From: Edaphobacter sp.
Lineage (GTDB): Bacteria; Acidobacteriota; Terriglobia; Terriglobales; Acidobacteriaceae
DNA length: 64,000 nucleotides
Assembly (NCBI GenBank): GCA_025462645.1
Contig: JAOAPB010000056.1
Location: forward strand, 1 to 64,000
Direction of reading: 5' to 3'
Positions 57,278-64,000 of this stretch are shown piece by piece (the first letter of the stretch is position 1; every line of letters starts with the position of its first letter). A program made the translations under genes and the position numbers. Under the pieces are notes generated by a model. That model was not told the DNA's origin. It was given only the letters and a program-made list of their open reading frames with translations, and did not search any database.

Positions 57278-60200
57278 TCAATGGAAGTCATGCGATAGCA
57301 CCTCCACATCGCTGAGCGTCAGTACATGCACGGCTGACGCTCTCACATTGATAACGCCGTCTTGATTCTGGAGCGTGCCATCGACGCGGAGGAACTTTCC
57401 CCGCGTCACTGTAACGCGGTTCCGCTCATACAGCTGCGGATTGATGATGGCGTTCGAGATGCCCGTTTCATCTTCGAGGCTAAGGAAGATGAAGCCCTCG
57501 GCTGTACCCGGACGCTGCCGAGCAATCACCGCTCCCGCGATGCGGGCATAGGTTCCGTCCGGCATCCCGCGGAGGCTTGCGGCCGGCAGCACACCGGCGG
57601 CATTCATCTCTGCCCGGTGATATGCCATTGGGTGCGGACCAAGCGTCACCCCGGTACTGTCAAAATCAGCAACCAACCGCTCTTCGGTTGTCATAGGCCG
57701 CAATGGAGCGGCAGCTTCTAGTTCATGTTCGTCCGAAACGTGCTCGAAGAGCGGCCCAGCGGACTGTCCCGCACGCTCCGCGTGCCATAAAGCGGTGCGT
57801 CGGTGATGCTTCTCTCCAGTCCAGTTGAACGTTCCAGCTTTCGCCAAAAGCGTTAGTTCCGCCTTTTTGATCGACGAGACACGGCGGCGAAGATCGTACT
57901 CCGAGGCGAACGGACCATCCATCACGCGAGCGTCGGTAATGGCGTCCGCTACTCTCTGCCGCAATCCCTTCGCATACTTCATCCCCATGCGGACGGCATA
58001 GCGACCGGCATATCTTACGCGATCATGCTCGCTTAGCTCTTCAAGTGTGCAGAACCAATCAGACCGCTGTACGTCAATAGGCACGATCTTGACGCGGTGC
58101 CGCTTTGCATCATTCGCTATTGTGAACGGCGAGTAGAAGCCCATCGGCTGGTTATTGAAGAGGGCACAGGTATACGCCGCTGGATAATGCAAGCGCGTGT
58201 AGGCGCTGGAGTATGCGATGGAAGCGAAGCTGTGCGCGTGGGACTCAGGAAACATAAACTCCTTCACAGTCGCGAGTACGCGCATCACCTCCTCCTGTGC
58301 AGCAGCATCGAATCCGTTTGCCGTCATGCCTTCATGCAGCCGTGTCTTCAGTCCAGCAATGATCGACTCCGAGCGTTTGCCGCCCATTGCCTTGCGCAAC
58401 TCCTCGGCTTCGCCCCCTGTGAGGTTCGCGGCCACCATGCCAATCTTCATCACCTGTTCCTGAAACAGAGGCACGCCGAGCGTTCGTTCCAGAAACGGCT
58501 TGAACGATGGATGAAGATAGGTAACGGGCTCTCTTCCAAGTCTGCGTGCGATGTATGGATTGACGAACTTTCCGGTCACCGGGCCAGGGCGGATGATGGC
58601 AACCTGCATCGACAGATCAGCAAAGCATTTCGGCTTGGTCCGTGGCAGAGCAGACATCTGAGCACGGCTCTCAATCTGAAACAAACCAACAGTATCGGCC
58701 TGCTGAATACTCTCGTACACGGCATCATCCTGCGGAAGCTGCGCGTAGTCGAGCTGTTCGCCGTAATACTGCGGGACGAGGTAGGCCGCATCCTTGAGCA
58801 CGGCGAGCATCCCAAGCCCGAGAAGATCCACCTTAATGATGCCCATATCCGAGCAGTCATCTTTATCCCACTGCACGACCGTTCGGCCTGGCATCGTAGC
58901 GCGTTCAATCGGCACGACCGAATCAAGATGCCCTTGGCAGATGACCATGCCCCCTGAATGCTGACCGAGGTTGCGGGGAAGGCGCAACACGTCGCCGCAC
59001 TTCTGTAGGTAGTGAACAATTCGGCGATGCTTCATATCGAGGCCCGCCGCCTTGAAGCTGTTTTCGAGCGTATCGCTTGGAGCCTTCCATTCCCATGCGC
59101 TCATGAGGCCGGCGAGCTTCGCCGCCGTCTCTTGATCGAAACCAAGAGCCTTGCCGACTTCCCGCGAGGCTGACCGACTACGAAAGGTGATGACGTTCGC
59201 TGTCATGGCGGCGCCCAACTCGCCGTAACGCTGGTAGACATACTGAATCGCACGCTCGCGAGCGGTTTTGCTAGGCAGGTCGAGGTCGATGTCCGGCCAC
59301 TCACCACGCTCTTCCGAAAGGAATCGCTCAAAGAGCAAGTCCAGTCCTACCGAATCGACGATGGTGATTTCGAGCGCGTAGCAGACAACGCTATTCGCCG
59401 CCGAACCACGGCCTTGAATGAGAATCCCATTGTCCTTGCAGAAGCAGACTACGTCCCACACGATAAGAAAGTACCCTGCCAACCCTAGTTTTTCGATAAG
59501 CCGCAGCTCGCGTTCCGCTTGCCGCTTGGCTTTCTCGTAAAGCGCCGGATCGTTCTTGGGAAGATAGCGGCGACGCATCCCTTCATCCACGCGCTTGCGG
59601 AGAAACGAATCCATCGTCTCTCCATCGGGCACGGGATAGGCCGGGAACTCGTATCCGAGTCCCGTCATCTGAAATTGCAGGCGGTCTGACAGTTCGCGAG
59701 TGTTGGCAATGGCCTCGGGATAGTCGTAGAAAAGCCGGTGCATCTCTACTGCTGTGTGCAAGTGCCGCTCTGCATTGCGGCTCAGGAGACGCCCAGCCGT
59801 ATCGAGGGTCTTGCGGTGGCGGATGCACGTAAAGATGTCGAGGACTTCGCGCTCATACGGAGTGCTATAACTGACGCCGCCCGTTGCCAGGAGCGGCAGG
59901 TTCAGCGAACGCGCAATACGAATCGCCGCACGGTTGCGATGTTCTTCTTCGCGGTCGAAGTGGCGCTGCAGTTCCACGTAGACATTGCTAGAACCGAAAA
60001 GATGCACCAATTTCTCTACGGCTTTGTGTGCGGCATCATAACCGCCCCGAGCCAATGCCGCAGCGAGCGGGCCTTCGATGCCACCCGTCAGGCAGACCAG
60101 CCCCCTGCTGTACTCTTCCACGTCCGCAACAACCGCCGCGCCTTCGGCCTTGGTTGTCTCGCGTAGCTTGAACTGCGTAAGTAACCGGGAAAGATTCTGG

Positions 60201-60511
60201 TAGCCAAGGCGTGACTCAGCCAACAGCGGCAAGCGTACAGGTTCAGCAGGAAGCTGATGGGGTAGATACGGGGCAGGTTGAAGGCGTTGGCCCAGGTCGC
60301 TTACCGCAACCTCCGCGCCGATGTGCGCTCGCACCCCGCACCGTGCTCCTTCCATATGAAAGCGCGCTGTGCCGTAGAGACCGTTGCGGTCGAGCAGCGC
60401 CATCGCCGGCATCTCCAGATGCGCGGCCTGCTGCATCAGGAACTCCGGCATGGTGGCACCTTCGAGGAAGCTGAAAGCCGACCGCGCGTGCAGTTCCACG
60501 TAGTCAGTCAT
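57278..60511 (-). CDS. dnaE2: Error-prone DNA polymerase III alpha subunit
   Basis: About 1077 residues from the ATG at 60511, the normal length for DnaE2. The PHP domain at the N-terminus starts DYVELHARSAFSFLEGAT, the polymerase active site carries PDIDLDLPSK (catalytic Asp pair), and helix-hairpin-helix and OB-type regions follow. It lacks the beta-clamp and C-terminal extras of DnaE1. With ImuA and ImuB it forms the mutasome that copies damaged DNA. The start overlaps the imuB stop by 8 bases, so the three genes are one minus-strand operon. Confidence 0.94.
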   Translation of the reverse strand: MTDYVELHARSAFSFLEGATMPEFLMQQAAHLEMPAMALLDRNGLYGTARFHMEGARCGVRAHIGAEVAVSDLGQRLQPAPYLPHQLPAEPVRLPLLAESRLGYQNLSRLLTQFKLRETTKAEGAAVVADVEEYSRGLVCLTGGIEGPLAAALARGGYDAAHKAVEKLVHLFGSSNVYVELQRHFDREEEHRNRAAIRIARSLNLPLLATGGVSYSTPYEREVLDIFTCIRHRKTLDTAGRLLSRNAERHLHTAVEMHRLFYDYPEAIANTRELSDRLQFQMTGLGYEFPAYPVPDGETMDSFLRKRVDEGMRRRYLPKNDPALYEKAKRQAERELRLIEKLGLAGYFLIVWDVVCFCKDNGILIQGRGSAANSVVCYALEITIVDSVGLDLLFERFLSEERGEWPDIDLDLPSKTARERAIQYVYQRYGELGAAMTANVITFRSRSASREVGKALGFDQETAAKLAGLMSAWEWKAPSDTLENSFKAAGLDMKHRRIVHYLQKCGDVLRLPRNLGQHSGGMVICQGHLDSVVPIERATMPGRTVVQWDKDDCSDMGIIKVDLLGLGMLAVLKDAAYLVPQYYGEQLDYAQLPQDDAVYESIQQADTVGLFQIESRAQMSALPRTKPKCFADLSMQVAIIRPGPVTGKFVNPYIARRLGREPVTYLHPSFKPFLERTLGVPLFQEQVMKIGMVAANLTGGEAEELRKAMGGKRSESIIAGLKTRLHEGMTANGFDAAAQEEVMRVLATVKEFMFPESHAHSFASIAYSSAYTRLHYPAAYTCALFNNQPMGFYSPFTIANDAKRHRVKIVPIDVQRSDWFCTLEELSEHDRVRYAGRYAVRMGMKYAKGLRQRVADAITDARVMDGPFASEYDLRRRVSSIKKAELTLLAKAGTFNWTGEKHHRRTALWHAERAGQSAGPLFEHVSDEHELEAAAPLRPMTTEERLVADFDSTGVTLGPHPMAYHRAEMNAAGVLPAASLRGMPDGTYARIAGAVIARQRPGTAEGFIFLSLEDETGISNAIINPQLYERNRVTVTRGKFLRVDGTLQNQDGVINVRASAVHVLTLSDVEVLSHDFH

Positions 60512-61991
60512 AAGTTCCCTGCACATACCAGCATCGGGAGCACGGATCGAAGGCGATGCGACAGAGCCGTTCTACAGTGCCGTTTTCCAACCGGACATCC
60601 CACTCTTCGCGGCACCAGTTGGCCTCCGACCACCACTGCCCGCTCACGCGTACCGGACCAGCAGCATCGCGCACAGCATAGGCCGCTCCGTCCCAGAACA
60701 GCCGCACAGGTATATGGTTTGCGAGTGCAACGCCGACCATATGCGGCGGACGCGAGACGCGCAAAGCCACAGGCGTCGAGAGTGACCGCTTCTCGCTTCG
60801 ACGTGGTGGCGGCGGCTCGAATGGAACCATGCGAAAAGCGTTCGGTCGATGATCGTCGGTCAGTTCTGGTGAGCCGACACGTTGCTCTCCCAAGAGCTTC
60901 CGCATTCGAGCCAACATCACTTCGAGCTGTCCCGGCTCTGGCGCTTGCGGGAGGAAGAGACCATGCTGCGCTCGATACGGCGCGGCTGACTGCGCGTGAA
61001 GTTCTAAACCCACAATCCCCGCACTCGGAGGATGCGTCTCCAGATCGAGTTGAATGAGCTTGAGCAGTGTCGCCGTATCCTGCAACGGCAGCGCAGGACG
61101 AACGGTGCGCTCATGCTGAGCGCCGCCCTCGAGCCGGAGTACAACCCGGAGCGCGGCGATGGCCCGTGCTTTCCCGCGAACCCGCTCCAACAACGTCGTC
61201 GTCATGCGGGAGAGCAGAAACAGCAGACGCTCCAGCTCCTCTACTGGAAAGTCCAGCTCCATGCGCTCCACTAGACCGGCCTCAAAGCTTGGTTCTATCG
61301 GGAACATCAGGTGAGGCCACGCGCCACGCGCGAGCGAATGCAGCTTCTTTCCAACCTGCCCGAGACGTGCAATGACATTGTTTTCAGCCAAGGCGGCCAG
61401 TTCCGCACAGGTGCGAATACCCCAGGCTGCAAAGGTCGCCTCATGCTCCGGCGCAAGGTCCAGCGCTGTGACCGGAAGCTGACCGATCGCGTGTGCCTCG
61501 CAACCGGACGGCACAACGGAGACGCCAGTTCTGCCACATGCAAGAGACACCGCAGCGTGGAAGTTTTCCGCGACGGCGATGTTCACGAGAAAGCCCACCG
61601 CCATCACACTCCGGCGCAATTTGTTAGCGAGCTGCCCGGCGTCGCCGTACAGAAGATCCATTCCGCGAATGTCCAGAGCATACGTGCCGGGGTGCTCTTC
61701 CACCGACTCGATGCGAGGCGAGAACATGCACGCGACAGAGTGAAGCATGGCATAGGCCGTATGCTCGTGCTCGATAACACGACGGAGCGCGACGACCTCC
61801 GAGAATGCTTCGGCCTGTAGCCGAGTCATACCGATCTCGACCCCCTGAGAACGCGCTGCATTGTTCGCCGCAAAAACCATCTCTGTTGGCGGCTCTCCAT
61901 CAAGCACTACAAACGGCCTCTTCCGCAACTCCGGGCGCTGGTGCGCCGCGGCCTGTGCGAAGAAGTTCGATGGATGGAGAACGGCGTACAC
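60504..61991 (-). CDS. imuB: ImuB-like Y-family polymerase homologue
   Basis: About 495 residues from a GTG at 61991 that overlaps the imuA stop; the track starts at a TTG 18 bases upstream. The N-terminal region VYAVLHPSNFFAQAAAHQ and RPFVVLDGEPP resemble Y-family polymerases, but the catalytic acidic residues seem absent, as in ImuB. The C-terminal ending GQWWSEANWCREEWDVRLENG and CWYVQGTYD is typical for ImuB. It is thought to link DnaE2 to the sliding clamp. Confidence 0.89.
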   Translation of the reverse strand: MYAVLHPSNFFAQAAAHQRPELRKRPFVVLDGEPPTEMVFAANNAARSQGVEIGMTRLQAEAFSEVVALRRVIEHEHTAYAMLHSVACMFSPRIESVEEHPGTYALDIRGMDLLYGDAGQLANKLRRSVMAVGFLVNIAVAENFHAAVSLACGRTGVSVVPSGCEAHAIGQLPVTALDLAPEHEATFAAWGIRTCAELAALAENNVIARLGQVGKKLHSLARGAWPHLMFPIEPSFEAGLVERMELDFPVEELERLLFLLSRMTTTLLERVRGKARAIAALRVVLRLEGGAQHERTVRPALPLQDTATLLKLIQLDLETHPPSAGIVGLELHAQSAAPYRAQHGLFLPQAPEPGQLEVMLARMRKLLGEQRVGSPELTDDHRPNAFRMVPFEPPPPRRSEKRSLSTPVALRVSRPPHMVGVALANHIPVRLFWDGAAYAVRDAAGPVRVSGQWWSEANWCREEWDVRLENGTVERLCRIAFDPCSRCWYVQGTYD

Positions 61992-62764
61992 TACCGCACC
62001 CTCGCCCAAAGACTTTCAGCACGCCATTCGGCCCGCGTCGATGGTTTCTTAGCAAGAAAAGGAGAACCTTCATTGCGATTGCGCTCGCGCACCAGAGTGT
62101 ATTGCTGCCCCTCGAAGAGAGCGTTTTCCCCGCTTGTGCTGAAGGGACGAGTGTTGGCCGGCTCACAACGCAGAGAGAGTGCTGCACAACTGCTGGCACA
62201 TGGCGATTGACTGAGAAAGATGAGACCAGTGCGGGCCTGCTCCGCTGCAAGACGAAAGCGATACCACGTCGCCAGCGGAATCCGCGTCGTGTGTTGCGGG
62301 AGCACATCGCTCATATCGAGCACGATGGCGCCGAAGCCTCCGGCCTGAAGCAGCAAATCGGTTGCCTTCAGCGCTTGCTCCAGCCGCGACCACGGCTTGT
62401 CTGTAACGCGCTGCTTGCGCTCTGCCGACATGCGGAGCCATAGCAGCCGTTTCAAAACAATGTTCGCCGCGGCTGCGGATTCCGGCGAGAGTGCGTCGCT
62501 CACATCGACCCACGCACAAGCCGCGCCGGACTGCGTGATGGCGGCGATAGCAGAGAGTCCGAAGGATGTCTTGCCCGTCGATGCTGCGCCCGCAACTTCA
62601 GTGATGCTCCCGCGCGGAACGCCGCCGCCAAGAACTGCATCCACTTCGCTGATTCCGGTCGGGAAGAGTTCCGGGGCCTGCTTGATCTTGAGCGTGAGGG
62701 CGGCAGGCACCCGGTTTGCGAGTGTGGTTTCGATCTGGAGACGGATTGCGGCGGTCGAGGGCAT
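61991..62764 (-). CDS. imuA: ImuA, RecA-like protein of the mutasome
   Basis: A 257-residue protein with a RecA-like core. The P-loop is GAASTGKTSFGL near residue 60, preceded by FPTGISEVDAVLGGGVPRGSITEV as in the SulA/RecA-like ImuA family. It is the first gene of the imuA-imuB-dnaE2 operon. Three TATTCGCC-like elements lie just upstream of its start. ImuA is required with ImuB for DnaE2-dependent mutagenesis; its exact biochemical role is still debated. Confidence 0.86.
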   Translation of the reverse strand: MPSTAAIRLQIETTLANRVPAALTLKIKQAPELFPTGISEVDAVLGGGVPRGSITEVAGAASTGKTSFGLSAIAAITQSGAACAWVDVSDALSPESAAAANIVLKRLLWLRMSAERKQRVTDKPWSRLEQALKATDLLLQAGGFGAIVLDMSDVLPQHTTRIPLATWYRFRLAAEQARTGLIFLSQSPCASSCAALSLRCEPANTRPFSTSGENALFEGQQYTLVRERNRNEGSPFLAKKPSTRAEWRAESLWARVR

Positions 62765-62771
62765 AACGGTG

Positions 62772-62796
62772 TATTCGCCTTATATTCGCCTATTCG
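62772..62796 (-). promoter_or_regulatory. Direct repeats TATTCGCC upstream of imuA
   Basis: TATTCGCC occurs at 62772 and 62783 (11-base period) with a partial TATTCG at 62791; on the minus strand this reads GGCGAATA twice. They lie 8 bases upstream of the imuA start and overlap its probable promoter region. LexA controls such cassettes in many bacteria; whether this is the acidobacterial LexA box is unknown. Confidence 0.35.
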
Positions 62797-62965
62797 TGGC
62801 TACTCCTGCAAATGGCCGTTGCCTCACAACTTGAGCATTTTTGGATGTAAGTTATTGTAAATAATTGGCTTATAGAGTTAAGCTTTCCATCCCATTCGCC
62901 TAGCAGCGTGCCTTCCGCGCCAGAAATTGAGTTGCGAAAGCTTGGTATCGGACTGTAGCTGGAGT

Positions 62966-63415
62966 TTACGGCTGCGTAAGTAGGTTCTTGAGTACCACGA
63001 TTTGCAGGCCGGATGGATTGGAGAGAGCTTCGTCGTTCGTCACAAAGAACGTCGCATGACCGGACTGCGCGGTGGCGAGTTGGATCGCATCCGGTGTCTT
63101 GTATCCTCGGCTGGCGCGCAGATGTGCCGCCTCGCTGGCAATGACCGGAGATACCGCCAGCGTCTGTACATGAGAAGCGTTGAGAAGGATGCGGGAATAT
63201 TGCCGGGCGAGCACCTGGTCTCCCCGTCGCAGCGGATGGACTAAGACCTCGGTCAACGTGAGCGTAGAAGTGACGATCTCAATGTCTCCGCACTCGACCG
63301 CTTCAAAAAACGGCTGGAGCAGAGGAAGATACACAGGGTGCTTTTCGATGAAATAAATCAGCGGAGCTGTATCGAGGCCCACGGTGTGGCCAAGGAGCGG
63401 TTTCAGCCATTCCAC
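62966..63415 (-). CDS. vapC: VapC-type PIN-domain ribonuclease toxin
   Basis: A 149-residue PIN protein. The acidic residues of the active site are visible: Asp in GLDTAPLIYFIE near 14, Glu in TLTLTEVLVHP near 56, Asp in KTPDAIQLATA near 109 and Asp in FVTNDEAL near 127. VapC toxins cleave RNA when freed of antitoxin. The gene overlaps the upstream antitoxin end by 13 bases. Together the pair could stabilise the element. Confidence 0.87.
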   Translation of the reverse strand: MEWLKPLLGHTVGLDTAPLIYFIEKHPVYLPLLQPFFEAVECGDIEIVTSTLTLTEVLVHPLRRGDQVLARQYSRILLNASHVQTLAVSPVIASEAAHLRASRGYKTPDAIQLATAQSGHATFFVTNDEALSNPSGLQIVVLKNLLTQP

Positions 63416-63618
63416 GAGGCGCGCTCACTGTTGACGTACTCCTGGGCGTCTCGGTGTTGCCAGATCTCCTGCCCCAGACCGCACAACTCCATCACACTCG
63501 TTGCGCGCTCACCATCGTGGGCCGTATGCTCTGCCAACTCCTGAATCAGACGCAGTTGTTCTTCGCGGGGTAAAGCCTCCGCCACGCGCAATGCCTGCTC
63601 GTAGGATGTGGTCGCCAT
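63403..63618 (-). CDS. VapB-type antitoxin
   Basis: About 71 residues from the ATG at 63618 (MATTSYEQALRVAEALP), preceded by AGGAG 7 bases away; the track start at 63666 adds 16 residues. The N-terminal helix could dimerise and the C-terminus (ELCGLGQEIWQHRDAQEYVNSE) is a typical toxin-neutralising tail. No classical DNA-binding fold is certain. It sits directly upstream of the PIN toxin and overlaps it by 13 bases. Confidence 0.76.
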   Translation of the reverse strand: MATTSYEQALRVAEALPREEQLRLIQELAEHTAHDGERATSVMELCGLGQEIWQHRDAQEYVNSERASWNG

Positions 63619-63634
63619 CGAAAAACTCCTGTGC

Positions 63635-64000
63635 TCATGATACCGGGCGTTGAGGCGGGACCGCAAAACAAATTCTCGGAGCCGGCGTGAGCGTCATAAG
63701 GCCAATGCCTGCCCGAAACACAATATGAAATCGCAACTCCTTCTCCCGCCATACGGCCACTGTCCGCGCCATCTCCATCGTGTCTGGTTGATCGCTCATT
63801 TCTAAGGGAACCTGCCCCTCCGGCATCCTCTGCAAAGCCGTGGCATCGGCCCGGCAATCACGCGACATGGTGATCCCGTCCAGAGCGCTAAGATCCATGC
63901 CGACGAGTGCGAGTGCATAGAGGATTTGCTCCATTGCTGCGGAGACCGCTCCGCCGACTTCCTGATCCTCATAGCAGGAAACAGCGAGACTACACTCCCT
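63635..64000 (-). CDS. Unknown protein, open to the window edge
   Basis: The track lists an ATG at 63934 (99 residues), but the frame stays open upstream to the window edge (reading GAVSAAMEQILYAL and earlier LAVSCYEDQEVGG), so the true start may lie outside. The visible part is mixed hydrophobic and charged with no motif I recognise. It lies 16 bases upstream of the antitoxin start and may be in the same transcript. Confidence 0.45.
   Translation of the reverse strand, partial: RECSLAVSCYEDQEVGGAVSAAMEQILYALALVGMDLSALDGITMSRDCRADATALQRMPEGQVPLEMSDQPDTMEMARTVAVWREKELRFHIVFRAGIGLMTLTPAPRICFAVPPQRPVS

Larger units (their letters stand above)
28981..64000. mobile_element. Integrative conjugative element (ICE), right end beyond the window
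   Basis: The element starts at tRNA-Asn with an integrase and excisionase-like gene, carries a type IV secretion operon, ssb and primase, coupling protein and MobF relaxase, then cargo: a six-gene candidate defence operon, an unknown gene, an imuA-imuB-dnaE2 cassette and a toxin-antitoxin pair. The left end is well supported by gene order. No duplicate of the tRNA 3' end was noticed to the right, so the boundary and whether the last genes belong to the element remain open. Confidence 0.85.

Overview
The window looks like an Acidobacteriaceae-type chromosome (Terriglobus/Granulicella/Edaphobacter-like). That is an inference from protein style, GC-rich coding DNA, dense short operons and gene content; no rRNA is present to test it. 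The left 28.9 kb is ordinary chromosome. The right 35 kb is an integrative conjugative element (ICE) inserted at a tRNA-Asn gene and running past the right edge.

Chromosomal part (1-28905). It opens with the end of an ECF sigma factor and two small proteins. A minus-strand sugar cluster follows (SSS symporter, small membrane protein, fucose-isomerase-like enzyme). Next come a secreted Lys/Thr-rich protein, a TlpA-like thioredoxin, heme A synthase, proC, a DUF885 hydrolase, an AAA+/Fis regulator without a GAFTGA loop, a bacilliredoxin, an acetyltransferase and murB. The molybdate transporter modABC lies divergent to thrC-thrB, and the modA and thrC starts overlap. After thioredoxin come a secreted tandem-YCII protein, a CNNM/CorC protein, two oligopeptide-type ABC permease halves on opposite strands, a YfcE-type phosphodiesterase, a second acetyltransferase, a GDP-mannose 3,5-epimerase-like enzyme, a WecG/TagA glycosyltransferase, a CAP-domain protein and an AhpD/CMD-like protein.

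ICE backbone (28981-49394). A tyrosine integrase abuts the 3' end of tRNA-Asn, followed by an excisionase-like HTH protein and a LysR-type gene whose start codon seems lost. A near-complete type IV secretion operon follows in the order virB2, B3, B4, B9, B10, two small genes, B5, a small gene, B6, a small gene, B8, B11. A structured non-coding stretch then precedes ssb, a RepB-type primase, a small gene, a candidate oriT region, a relaxosome-like protein, the coupling protein VirD4 and a MobF (TrwC/TraI) relaxase-helicase.

ICE cargo (49395-64000). The most interesting part is a tight six-gene operon (49486-55575) of lower GC than the backbone. It encodes a MerR-like HTH protein, an N6-adenine DNA methyltransferase without a visible restriction partner, a protein with two GHKL ATPase modules (MORC/Hsp90-like at the N-terminus, histidine kinase at the C-terminus), a receiver-like response regulator, a soluble ComEC-type metallo-beta-lactamase-fold protein, and a helical protein resembling abortive-infection C-terminal domains. 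The genes overlap or sit a few bases apart, and the promoter carries GATACG repeats spaced exactly 10 bp. I read this as a candidate undescribed phosphorelay-controlled defence or DNA-surveillance system. An unknown convergent gene follows, then an imuA-imuB-dnaE2 mutagenesis cassette on the minus strand and a vapBC-type toxin-antitoxin pair at the edge. No second tRNA-derived att repeat was noticed, so the right end of the element is probably outside the window.
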